From positions 2,728,001 to 2,792,000 of the forward strand of contig NZ_JQMS01000001.1 of assembly GCF_000744835.1 (NCBI RefSeq): a stretch of DNA of 64,000 nucleotides, written 5' to 3'. The notes below the pieces were generated by a model. It was not told where the DNA came from, ran no database searches, and saw nothing but the letters and a program-made list of their open reading frames with translations. The DNA is from Flavobacterium sp. 83. GTDB taxonomy: Bacteria; Bacteroidota; Bacteroidia; Flavobacteriales; Flavobacteriaceae. Positions 35,320-42,993 of the stretch are shown in pieces; position 1 is the stretch's first letter; each line of letters opens with the position of its first letter. The translations under genes and the position numbers were made by a program.

Positions 35320-35577
35320 CTATTTAGAAAGAGAATCTTCTGTTTTTAAAGTATTAAATTTTGATTCGCATTTATTAATGTCAAATTCTGCTTGTTCTAC
35401 TTCATTCATGGTAATTTTAATGTCTAGAGTTACATTCCTTAGTTCTTTATGTAAATCTGAGCAAATTGGGTTAGCTATTAAATTGCGGTTTATTGTAGCT
35501 TTTTGTTGTTCGAGTGTGTCAAGAGTCTCCTTAGCCTTGCTGTATTGATGTTTGTATAATTTGCACGGATCATTCAT
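35320..35577 (-). CDS. Small coiled-coil protein of unknown function (85 aa)
   Basis: The 85-residue product begins MNDPCKLYKHQY and is predicted almost wholly helical (KETLDTLEQQKATINRN; VTLDIKITMNEVEQAEFDINKCESKF). It has three cysteines and no signal peptide or membrane helix. Its codon use looks like a real gene and it lies alone between minus-strand neighbours. Family unknown. Confidence 0.6.
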   Translation of the reverse strand: MNDPCKLYKHQYSKAKETLDTLEQQKATINRNLIANPICSDLHKELRNVTLDIKITMNEVEQAEFDINKCESKFNTLKTEDSLSK

Positions 35578-35696
35578 TTTTTTGTAGGTTTATGATTACT
35601 AGGGGTTGCTAAATTATTAAATATAAGTGTATTGTGCAAGAATATTTTTTGTGTTTTTAGCTGTAAATAATAATTAAAACTGTTTTAAAATAAAAA

Positions 35697-35718
35697 AGCA
35701 TCCCAGTTATAGGATGCT
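35697..35718 (-). terminator. Terminator of the J-domain/KTSC gene
   Basis: AGCATCC (35697-35703) pairs with GGATGCT (35712-35718) around an 8-nt loop, with a T run following on the minus strand. Confidence 0.75.
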
Positions 35719-35741
35719 CATGTATTTATGTTGAAAAAAAA

Positions 35742-36182
35742 TTAGTCTTGATTAAGCGTTTTTCTCCAAGTAAAAGCATTAAGAATGTGTCTTTTTGCAA
35801 ACCTTCCAGGTGAATCAGCATTTACCATTTTTACGTAAGTTGCTTTAGGAACACTAATGTATTCATAAACGCTTCCATTTGAAAAATTGATGATTAATCT
35901 ACCTTCAACGAATTTATAATCCGTGATAGTTGAAGTTGAAATTGTTTCAGTATATTCTGGCAAGTTTGCTTTTATAGTCTCAGGATTGATACTTACCAAA
36001 AAGTGATAAGCCTCAATAATTTTTTTACTATTTTCTTCAGCAGCTTTTAATCCAGCTTCATCTCCTGAAAATTTATCAGGATGTGCTTCTTTCATCGCAT
36101 TGCGATAAATCGTTTTTAAATCTTTAAGCTCAGCAGTTTTTTCTACATTTAGTAGTTTGCGGTATTCAACTATTTTTTTCAT
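35742..36182 (-). CDS. J-domain protein with C-terminal KTSC domain
   Basis: 146 residues from the ATG at 36182 (MKKIVEYRKLLNVEK). A longer reading from a TTG at 36245 adds 21 residues unlike the J-domain start. The N-terminal J-domain (about 1-70) has the HPD motif in EAHPDKFSG, which stimulates DnaK. The C-terminal KTSC domain (about 88-140: ITDYKFVEGRLIINFSNGSVYEYISVPKATYVKM, then SPGRFAKRHI) may bind nucleic acid or lysyl-tRNA-synthetase-like partners; its role is unproven. The combination is common in Bacteroidota. It has its own promoter and terminator. Confidence 0.85.
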   Translation of the reverse strand: MKKIVEYRKLLNVEKTAELKDLKTIYRNAMKEAHPDKFSGDEAGLKAAEENSKKIIEAYHFLVSINPETIKANLPEYTETISTSTITDYKFVEGRLIINFSNGSVYEYISVPKATYVKMVNADSPGRFAKRHILNAFTWRKTLNQD

Positions 36183-36253
36183 AAATAAGGTAACTACTTG
36201 TCTTTTAATATAAAAATCAATAGTATTTGATTTTAAAACCGACAAATTTTTTG

Positions 36254-36261
36254 CAAAGGTA
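36254..36261 (-). promoter_or_regulatory. -7 element of the J-domain/KTSC gene
   Basis: TACCTTTG on the minus strand matches TAnnTTTG. The start at 36182 would leave a leader of about 65 nt. Confidence 0.45.
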
Positions 36262-36297
36262 CACTTTTTTTTAAGTTTTTAGTTTAGGTCCAAAAAA

Positions 36298-36330
36298 AAA
36301 ATCAAAAAAAGAACAGCTTTTTTTGATTTT
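36298..36330 (-). terminator. Terminator of the 36.4 kb gene
   Basis: AAAATCAAAAAAAG (36298-36311) pairs perfectly with CTTTTTTTGATTTT (36317-36330) around 5 nt; a T run follows on the minus strand. Confidence 0.7.
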
Positions 36331-36358
36331 TGTCTTGTTTAATAAACATGTTAAGTGC

Positions 36359-36604
36359 TTATTGTTGTGGCTTATTATTTGCTTTGTCAAAGTTTTTTGA
36401 CTTTTTGGGATATTTATTGTAACTGATATCGCTTGGATTTTCAATTATACTTTTAATGGTAATCCAATCTCCAACAGTATGTTTTTGAGCCATTTTATAA
36501 TCTAAAAGATATTCACCACAAAAAAAGTTGTTGTTTTCATCCTTTTCCATAATTCCAGTGTAAACACCTTTTTGTAACATTCTTTCTTCAGAAGCTTTGG
36601 TCAT
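36359..36604 (-). CDS. Small conserved-looking protein of unknown function (81 aa)
   Basis: Product from the ATG at 36604: MTKASEERMLQKGVYTGIM, a central GEYLLDYKMAQKHTVGDWITIKSII, and a Lys/Asn/Gln-rich tail. A longer frame to 36637 would start inside the promoter. No signal peptide or membrane helix. It is divergent from the gene at 36696, and both promoters overlap in about 50 bp. Function unknown. Confidence 0.6.
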   Translation of the reverse strand: MTKASEERMLQKGVYTGIMEKDENNNFFCGEYLLDYKMAQKHTVGDWITIKSIIENPSDISYNKYPKKSKNFDKANNKPQQ

Positions 36605-36634
36605 AATCAATTTATTTAAAATAATTCTATAGCG

Positions 36635-36642
36635 CAAAGTTA
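36635..36642 (-). promoter_or_regulatory. -7 element of the 36.4 kb gene
   Basis: TAACTTTG on the minus strand (TAnnTTTG), 31 nt before the ATG at 36604. Confidence 0.5.
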
Positions 36643-36659
36643 ATCAATTATTGTTTGCC

Positions 36660-36691
36660 TTGGTCTATTTTAGACTTTCTGATTACCTTTG
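36660..36691 (+). promoter_or_regulatory. Complete Bacteroidota-type promoter (-33 TTG / -7 TACCTTTG)
   Basis: TTG (36660-36662) and TACCTTTG (36684-36691) are 21 nt apart, which fits the sigma-ABfr consensus. The ATG follows 4 nt after the -7 box, so the mRNA is expected to be leaderless or nearly so. Confidence 0.6.
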
Positions 36692-36695
36692 TTTC

Positions 36696-37241
36696 ATGCA
36701 AAAAATATTTCGTCCTAATCCTAATTCATTCAAAAACACTTTTTGTGTATTTCATGAGGAGTCTTTAGATTCGTTAAACGGATTATCTGTTCAATTCCAA
36801 AGTAAGTCTGGGAGTAGTTATTATTATACGACATTAGGAATGTATCGCTTGTCTAATCATTGGGGAAGATTAGCTAATAGTAAATGGCGATTAGAACCTT
36901 TGGAACCTGAAACCGAGTCTAAGATTAAATTAGGTTTTGCACTTTGGACAAGTTTTTATCCGGATAATGCTATAGAGGAACTATATTATTTAGAAGCTAA
37001 TTATGAAAAAAGAACGGTTAACTATCAACATAAAAACAATCCGAATTATGATAATAAGGCAATCCTTCGGACTAGTTTTGAAACTACTAAAAAAATCAAG
37101 CAAATTCGAAATTTACTTTCTTTGACTTCATGGGCCAAATATTTTGACTATGATGACCTGGATGTTTTACGGCAAAAAATTATCAATGAACTTATTTTTA
37201 CTAATAAATCTTTAGAAGAAATTAAAAGAGAAATAGTTTAA
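36696..37241 (+). CDS. Hypothetical protein, leaderless transcript likely (181 aa)
   Basis: From the ATG at 36696: MQKIFRPNPNSFKNTFCVFHEE. An earlier start at 36651 lies inside the promoter and is rejected. The sequence is soluble and mixed alpha/beta (GSSYYYTTLGMYRLSNHWGR; KLGFALWTSFYPDNAIEELYYLEANY; helical C-terminus NKSLEEIKREIV). The family is unknown to me. The 3' end overlaps the stop of the convergent response-regulator gene by 4 nt. Confidence 0.7.
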   Translation: MQKIFRPNPNSFKNTFCVFHEESLDSLNGLSVQFQSKSGSSYYYTTLGMYRLSNHWGRLANSKWRLEPLEPETESKIKLGFALWTSFYPDNAIEELYYLEANYEKRTVNYQHKNNPNYDNKAILRTSFETTKKIKQIRNLLSLTSWAKYFDYDDLDVLRQKIINELIFTNKSLEEIKREIV

Positions 37242-37633
37242 TTATTTGTTGCCACCAATATTAAGTCATCAGTTGTTATGGGTTTAGATAAATAACCCAA
37301 AATATCCGGATACGTTTTGGTTTTGTTTTTATCTTCAATAGCTATAGATGAACTTACAATATAAATATTTATTTTTTTGTTTAATTGGGATTTTATCAAT
37401 TCCATTTCTTCCATGAATTCCCATCCATCCATAATAGGCATATTGATGTCTAATAGAATGATATCTGGAAATTCTCCTGTGTTTTCAATAGTATTACGTA
37501 GAGCATCAATAGCGTCTTTTCCATTTTTAAAAGAAAAAATAGTTGAAAACATCTCTGATCTCAGAATGATTTTATTTACTATAATTTGATAAATAGCATC
37601 GTCATCTACTACCCAGATTACTTTTTTTCTCAT
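37238..37633 (-). CDS. Single-domain response regulator
   Basis: 131-residue CheY-like receiver with nothing attached. The acidic pair is D10/D11 (WVVDDDAIYQ), the phospho-acceptor is Asp62 in LLDINMPIMDGWEF, and Lys117 is in YLSKPIT. Its ATG overlaps the stop of the CHASE/PAS kinase (ATGA), so the two are translationally coupled and the kinase is the likely donor. With no output domain it would act by protein binding or as a phosphorelay step. It is convergent with, and overlaps by 4 nt, the gene ending at 37241. Confidence 0.93.
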   Translation of the reverse strand: MRKKVIWVVDDDAIYQIIVNKIILRSEMFSTIFSFKNGKDAIDALRNTIENTGEFPDIILLDINMPIMDGWEFMEEMELIKSQLNKKINIYIVSSSIAIEDKNKTKTYPDILGYLSKPITTDDLILVATNN

Positions 37634-40467
37634 TGAATATAAATTTTAAATGTTGTGCCTATATTAGGCTCACTTTCTACAGTTATATTTCCACCCATAG
37701 CATCAATTTGATTTTTTGTTATAAATAAACCAATTCCTTTTGAATCGGCATTGTTGCTAAATGTTTTATACATCCCAAAAATCTTGTCTGCATTCCTTAC
37801 AAGATCGATTCCGACACCATTATCTGATATTTGAAGTACATTCATTTTATCTTCTATAAACCATTTTATTGTTATTTGGGGTTTTCTTCCAGGATGTTTA
37901 TAGCGAATGGAATTAGATATGATGTTATAAAGTATGCTTTCTAGATATGCAGGATTATAATTTATTGTAATATCTTCGGGTATTATAGTTGAAATTGAAA
38001 CTTCATTAGATCTTATTTGTTCTGAAAGTACCTTTTGAACGGTATAAATGTATTCTTTTAAATTTAGCGATTCAGAAACTAAACCAATATTTGTTCTAAT
38101 GTTAATTACCTCATTCAGGTGAAGCATCGTTTCATTTAGAGAACTTGAAACTGATTTTAATAATTGGATCATTTGGTTTTTTTCCTCCTCTGATTCAGAA
38201 GATTCAATTAAACTCATTATAGATGAAATATTACTGGTATGTGATCTTAAATTATGAGAAACTATGTAAGAAAAATTAAGAAGTCTTTTATTTTGTTCCG
38301 TAACTAAATTGAAGGATTTGTTTAAATCTTTTTCGGCTTTTTTAGTCTTGGTAATATCAATCATTATTCCACGTAAACTTACTGCTTTGCCATTTTCAAA
38401 AACAACATTTACAATGTCTCTTAGCCAAATGACAGATCCATTTTTAGCAATCATTCGGTATTCAAAATCATGATTTAATTCAGCTTCTGTTTGGGATTTA
38501 GAATAGTCTAGAACCCATTGTTTATCTTCAGCATAAATATGATCAGACCAAAAAGTTTTATTTGCTAGCCATTCTTCGCAAGTATATCCCAATATTTGCT
38601 CTGCTTTTTTACTGATAAAAGTGAAAGAGAAAGTAGCCGGATTACATTCCCATACAATTCCGTCAATAGTATTAATAAGAGATTCTACTTTTTGTTTTGT
38701 ATCGAGAATGATTTTTTCTGCAGCTTTCCTGTCAGTAGTATCTTCGGTAGAAACTATAATTCTTTCTAATGATTTTTTATATCCTTGGATTGTATTCCAT
38801 CTTAAATTTATATTACGGTATTCACCCTCTGAATTTTTTATAATCGTATCTAAAATAAATTTATTTTCACCTTGAGTTATTGCAATAAGATGTTCGGTAA
38901 AACAATATAATGCTCTATTATTAAATAAGTTAGATTTTGTTTCAATTAAATCTTCTTTGGTCTTAACCTTGTGCAGTTTTAGGCAGGCTTTGTTTGCGTC
39001 AATTAATTTAACTAGCGAATGGGATTTATCAACACTATTTGGATTTTTTTCAAAGTAGTTTCTAACTACTTCTTTATCTTCATACATTAAATCAAGTTCT
39101 TCAAGGTATTTTTTAACGTCAGAAAAATCTTCCACTCTTAATGGTAGAGGCGAATCATCAAATAAACTTTTAAAACGTGTTTCACTTTTTTTTATTAATT
39201 CTTCTGCTTCTTTTTTTAAAGAAATGTCTTCTACAATCGCAATATGTGACGTTACTTTTTCATTTATTTTCCAAAGCGGAGAAACGGTAAGATTTATCCA
39301 TATTATAGTACCTGCTTTTGTTAAATACCTTTTTTCTAAAGAATAAGATCTAATGTATCCTTTCCTTAATTTTTCTAAATTTATTAAATCTTCTTGTAAA
39401 TCATCTGGGTGTGTAACAGATTGGAAATTTTTTTCTTTCATTTCCCGCTGCGAGTATCCTAATAAGTTGCAATATTGTCTATTAATCTCAATAAAATTGC
39501 CGGAATAAGAATCTATATAGGCAATCCCAACAGCTGCCTGATCAAAAATTGCTTTAAACTTTATCTCAGAATTTAAAAGTTTTGTGGATTGTGTATTTAC
39601 TAAATACTCTAGTTCTTTTGGTATTTTTAAAAGAGTGTAAATCAAAAAACCAAAAAGTGCTGCCAAAATAAACCCTATAATTGCAGGAACTAAAATCTGG
39701 TAATAAAGATAATTTTGATATTTCGATATTAGGTATAATTTCCAGTCACCATCAGGAATATAACTTGAAATATTATATTTTTTTGAAAAATCAGCTTTAT
39801 TTGGTAAATAAAAGACTTCTTTTTTAGTCTCAGTGTCGTATTTTGAAAGCTGAAAATAGTATTTTGAATCATCAACGTTATTTATTCCAGAAGATTTTAA
39901 AAAAGGTTCTAACTTAATAATTACAGCTGAAAACCCCCAGAAATTATTATTATGAAAAACAGGAAATCTACCCACAATTCCCATTCCGCCTTGTTTTAAT
40001 TTTAACGGACCTGCAAAATACATTTTTTGATTTTCAATAGATTTTAAAGCTTCTTTAAGATAAGGATGCTTTAAAATATTTAAATTCATAGCTGCTTCAT
40101 TTCCTTTCATGGGATAAATGTATTTTATCACCCCTTTAGGAACTAATTGAACGGCACTAATACTATTATTAGATTCTATTAATTTTGCGCCTATATAATC
40201 AAAATTTTCAGGAACTCCTTTGTCGTTAATTGTTAGTGCTAATGTTAAGGTAGTTGTATAACAGTTTTTAAGTGATTGTTCGATATTTTGATGAACAACT
40301 TGGAGGATGTTATTCATTTCTCTTTGTTCATCTTCTTTTATAAGTTGATATTGCTGTGTAACAATAAAACCTGCTATAAAACTTAGTAATAGAAACGTAA
40401 GAAACCCCGTAATTTTTGGCTTATTTAAGAACCAACTAATGATTTTTGGGTGTTTTTTATGATCCAT
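37630..40467 (-). CDS. CHASE-PAS sensor histidine kinase
   Basis: 945 residues. An N-terminal membrane helix (about 17-35), a periplasmic CHASE sensor domain (about 40-250: GAKLIESNNSISAVQLVPKGVIKYIYPM) and a second helix (about 262-283) put the sensor outside. Three PAS domains follow (about 300-425, 430-590, 600-720; HPDDL and GIMIDITKTKK mark PAS/PAC). The kinase core has the variant H-box SYIVSHNLRSH (His about 735) and an ATPase domain with NSIRYKHP, DNGVGID and GIGLFITKNQ. The HNLRSH box is common in Bacteroidota kinases. It is coupled to the response regulator by an ATGA overlap. CHASE domains bind small ligands such as cytokinins or peptides; the ligand here is unknown. Confidence 0.93.
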   Translation of the reverse strand: MDHKKHPKIISWFLNKPKITGFLTFLLLSFIAGFIVTQQYQLIKEDEQREMNNILQVVHQNIEQSLKNCYTTTLTLALTINDKGVPENFDYIGAKLIESNNSISAVQLVPKGVIKYIYPMKGNEAAMNLNILKHPYLKEALKSIENQKMYFAGPLKLKQGGMGIVGRFPVFHNNNFWGFSAVIIKLEPFLKSSGINNVDDSKYYFQLSKYDTETKKEVFYLPNKADFSKKYNISSYIPDGDWKLYLISKYQNYLYYQILVPAIIGFILAALFGFLIYTLLKIPKELEYLVNTQSTKLLNSEIKFKAIFDQAAVGIAYIDSYSGNFIEINRQYCNLLGYSQREMKEKNFQSVTHPDDLQEDLINLEKLRKGYIRSYSLEKRYLTKAGTIIWINLTVSPLWKINEKVTSHIAIVEDISLKKEAEELIKKSETRFKSLFDDSPLPLRVEDFSDVKKYLEELDLMYEDKEVVRNYFEKNPNSVDKSHSLVKLIDANKACLKLHKVKTKEDLIETKSNLFNNRALYCFTEHLIAITQGENKFILDTIIKNSEGEYRNINLRWNTIQGYKKSLERIIVSTEDTTDRKAAEKIILDTKQKVESLINTIDGIVWECNPATFSFTFISKKAEQILGYTCEEWLANKTFWSDHIYAEDKQWVLDYSKSQTEAELNHDFEYRMIAKNGSVIWLRDIVNVVFENGKAVSLRGIMIDITKTKKAEKDLNKSFNLVTEQNKRLLNFSYIVSHNLRSHTSNISSIMSLIESSESEEEKNQMIQLLKSVSSSLNETMLHLNEVINIRTNIGLVSESLNLKEYIYTVQKVLSEQIRSNEVSISTIIPEDITINYNPAYLESILYNIISNSIRYKHPGRKPQITIKWFIEDKMNVLQISDNGVGIDLVRNADKIFGMYKTFSNNADSKGIGLFITKNQIDAMGGNITVESEPNIGTTFKIYIQ

Positions 40468-40837
40468 TTATGTTATTTGGATGAGTGAGAATGGGAAATT
40501 ATTTATAAAATTTAAAAGTATAAAAAAATAGAATAAGAGCATAATGTTTTCTTAATTATAGTTGTATTCTTATTTTTTAATATCGTATGCTGCTTTTTTA
40601 TGAAAAACAGTCTGTATTGGGATGTTAAATTTGAGATTAAAACTATTAATTGTAAAAAATAGTATATTCAGTTGCAGTAAATTTTAATTATGACTTGGAA
40701 AATACTATCTAAAATTAAATGTACGGTTATAATAACTAAATTATCAAATTAAAAACAATTTGAATTTCAATAAATAACCCGAACTTTGCATTAGTTTTTG
40801 AATCAAATGATTGATTTGATAGTTAAAAGAAAAAGCA
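40468..40837. other. Divergent AT-rich intergenic region
   Basis: 370 bp between the kinase gene (-) and the small gene at 40838 (+). I see no gene, hairpin or clear consensus promoter; a weak GAACTTTG at about 40784-40791 could be a -7 box for the plus strand. Confidence 0.5.
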
Positions 40838-40990
40838 ATGAGTAGAAATAATGAAAGAAACATAAAAAAACACAACGATAAACTGCACAAAGCACAAGAT
40901 AAAGTAAAACAAGCTGAAATGTTGCGTAAGGAAAAATTGAAACAAATTGTAAAGAAGTTCAATGAAGATAAATCTTCAGAAAATAATTAA
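40838..40990 (+). CDS. Small basic helical protein (50 aa)
   Basis: Fifty codons, MSRNNERNIKKHNDKLHKAQ then a Lys/Glu-rich helix ending EDKSSENN. Its stop is 2 nt before the next ATG at 40993, and codon use and spacing suggest a genuine first gene of the operon 40838-41637. It is strongly charged and probably a single helix that might bind nucleic acid. No family recognised. Confidence 0.65.
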   Translation: MSRNNERNIKKHNDKLHKAQDKVKQAEMLRKEKLKQIVKKFNEDKSSENN

Positions 40991-40992
40991 AG

Positions 40993-41235
40993 ATGGAAAA
41001 CAATAAATTTGCAGATTTGAAAAATGGAGTTCAAGAAATAATTGATTTTGTTGCCAATAAAAATGCAAAAGAGGCTAACAATAAATTAGTTGAAGTTAGC
41101 GAAGAATTAGATGAATTACTTGACTTTGCAGAAGAAGATGAAGACCTAATCGAAATTAGCAAATACCAAGTATTATTGAATCAATTACACCAAAAAATAA
41201 TTGCGCTTGACGGACAGGCAACAGGTACACTTTAA
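40993..41235 (+). CDS. Small acidic protein of unknown function (80 aa)
   Basis: MENNKFADLKNGVQEIIDFV continues as an acidic helical protein (NKLVEVSEELDELLDFAEEDEDLIEISKYQVLLNQLHQKI). It lies 2 nt after the basic 50-residue protein and 18 nt before the YchJ-like gene. An acidic protein next to a basic one of similar size could be partners; this is speculation. Confidence 0.7.
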   Translation: MENNKFADLKNGVQEIIDFVANKNAKEANNKLVEVSEELDELLDFAEEDEDLIEISKYQVLLNQLHQKIIALDGQATGTL

Positions 41236-41253
41236 AAGTTATTTATTAAAAAA

Positions 41254-41637
41254 ATGATTGTAGAAAAATGCTACTGCGGCTCTCAGAAAAATTTTCAGAA
41301 TTGTTGTGAACCAATTATAAAAGGAAATAATAAATCCTTAACTGCAGAAGCCTTAATGCGTTCTAGGTATTCAGCTTATGCAACACATGAAGTTGATTAT
41401 TTATGGGTAACCACACTTGTTTCTGAGAGAAAAAACTATTCTAAAACTGAAATTCTAAATTGGGCAATTTCCAATCAATGGCAAAAACTTGAAATTATAA
41501 ATGCTACCGAGAATACCGTAGAATTCAAAGCCTATTTTCGGGACAGTAAACTTCAAGACCAAATTCATCACGAACTTTCAACTTTCAAACTCGAAAATGG
41601 AAATTGGTTTTATGTCGATGGGGAATTTTTTAATTAG
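41254..41637 (+). CDS. YchJ-like SEC-C motif protein
   Basis: 127 residues. The N-terminus has the SEC-C type zinc-binding set CYCGSQKNFQNCCEPI, followed by the YchJ-specific LTAEALMRSRYSAYA and the NTF2-like YchJ domain (WAISNQWQKLEIIN; YFRDSKLQDQIHHELSTF). These proteins are widespread and have no settled function. The SEC-C element suggests a role near translation or secretion. Third gene of a short operon. Confidence 0.88.
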   Translation: MIVEKCYCGSQKNFQNCCEPIIKGNNKSLTAEALMRSRYSAYATHEVDYLWVTTLVSERKNYSKTEILNWAISNQWQKLEIINATENTVEFKAYFRDSKLQDQIHHELSTFKLENGNWFYVDGEFFN

Positions 41638-41739
41638 CTTTCTTTTTTAATAAAAAGAGACCTTATTTTGCTCTCTATGTTTTTAACTAAAAATTAATAA
41701 ACGTTTGTCCAGACTACATTTTAAAAAGATGTAATTTTA

Positions 41740-42864
41740 ATGTCTATGAAAAATGACACTAAAAAAGGATTTTATTTCAAGCAATACCAAGCCCCATTTC
41801 AGTCCCCGTTTGATAAACTCTTTGGTATTTTCAAAGAATTAATCGTACATACTTCGGGAGATTTTGATGAAGCAATCGACTGGTTGCGAGAATTAGACAA
41901 AGAATATAAACTTACCGATGAACACTATACCATTGATGATTTTATCGAAGATTTAAAGAAAAAGGGATACATCCGCGATGAACTCAAAGATGATGGAACT
42001 TCAGGAATAGGAATTACTGCCAAAACGGAGCGCGCCATTCGCCAGCAAGCTTTAGACAACATTTTTGGAAACCTAAAACGATCGGGAAGTGGCAATCATA
42101 AAACCAAGCATTCCGGAAACGGAGATGAGCATACCGGTGAATTTCGGGAATTTCATTTTGGTGACGGACTGGAACGAATTTCATTGACCGAAAGCTTACG
42201 TAACGCCCAAATCAATAATGGAGTAGCAGATTTTATGTTGACCGAAAATGATTTGGTTGTTGAAGAAACACAGTATAAATCCCAAATGAGTACCGTTTTG
42301 ATGATTGACATCAGCCACAGTATGATTTTGTATGGCGAAGATAGAATTACACCAGCCAAAAAAGTAGCAATGGCTCTCGCTGAATTGATTACAACCCGTT
42401 ACCCAAAAGATACTTTAGATATTTTAGTTTTTGGAAATGATGCTTGGACGATTGCAATCCGAGATTTACCGTATTTGAAAGTGGGGCCATTCCACACCAA
42501 TACGGTAGCTGGTTTGCAACTTGCGATGGATATTCTTCGCCGCAAACGAAATACCAACAAACAAATTTTCATGATAACCGATGGTAAACCAAGTTGTGTA
42601 CGCGAAAAAGACGGTTCTTATTATATGAACAGTAATGGACTTGATGAATATATTGTGGATAAATGCTACAATCAGGCGCAACAAGCTCGAAAATTACACA
42701 TTCCAATTACCACTTTTATGATTGCCAATGATCCGTATTTACAGCAATTTGTAAATCGCTTTACCGAAGCTAATCAAGGAAAAGCATTTTACACCGGATT
42801 AAAAGGCCTTGGAGAAATGATTTTTGAGGATTATGAAACAAACCGTAAAAAGAGAATTAAATAG
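41740..42864 (+). CDS. VWA-domain protein (MIDAS), partner of MoxR-like ATPase
   Basis: 374 residues with a von Willebrand A domain from about 180. The metal-ion-dependent adhesion site D-x-S-x-S is MIDISHSM (D190, S192, S194), and TDGKPS supplies the later Asp. The N-terminal 170 residues are mostly helical and polar (GDFDEAIDWLRELDKEY; LKRSGSGNHKTKHSGNGDE). Next, 130 nt downstream, comes an AAA ATPase of the MoxR/magnesium-chelatase type. Such VWA/MoxR pairs act as chaperones that insert metal or remodel protein complexes. The client is unknown. Confidence 0.88.
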   Translation: MSMKNDTKKGFYFKQYQAPFQSPFDKLFGIFKELIVHTSGDFDEAIDWLRELDKEYKLTDEHYTIDDFIEDLKKKGYIRDELKDDGTSGIGITAKTERAIRQQALDNIFGNLKRSGSGNHKTKHSGNGDEHTGEFREFHFGDGLERISLTESLRNAQINNGVADFMLTENDLVVEETQYKSQMSTVLMIDISHSMILYGEDRITPAKKVAMALAELITTRYPKDTLDILVFGNDAWTIAIRDLPYLKVGPFHTNTVAGLQLAMDILRRKRNTNKQIFMITDGKPSCVREKDGSYYMNSNGLDEYIVDKCYNQAQQARKLHIPITTFMIANDPYLQQFVNRFTEANQGKAFYTGLKGLGEMIFEDYETNRKKRIK

Positions 42865-42886
42865 TAGTCAGTTTACAGTCTAAGTT

Positions 42887-42910
42887 GTCAGTTCGAGCGC
42901 AGTCGAGAAC
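42887..42910. repeat. REP-like palindrome, family 2 (copy B)
   Basis: GTTCGAGCGCAGTCGAGAAC and flanks form an imperfect palindrome related to 19104-19128 and 63496-63517. It lies in the gap between the VWA and AAA genes. Confidence 0.75.
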
Positions 42911-42993
42911 AAATTTATAGTAATTAGTCTCAGTTGTCAGTTGTAAAGGAGACCAGAATAAATAATAATTTAAATAGCAATTATAATAGTAAT

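Noticed and set aside
40468..40837. Possible small RNA or riboswitch between divergent genes
   Set aside because: I could not find a stable, terminated fold or any known aptamer pattern; only AT-rich sequence is visible.
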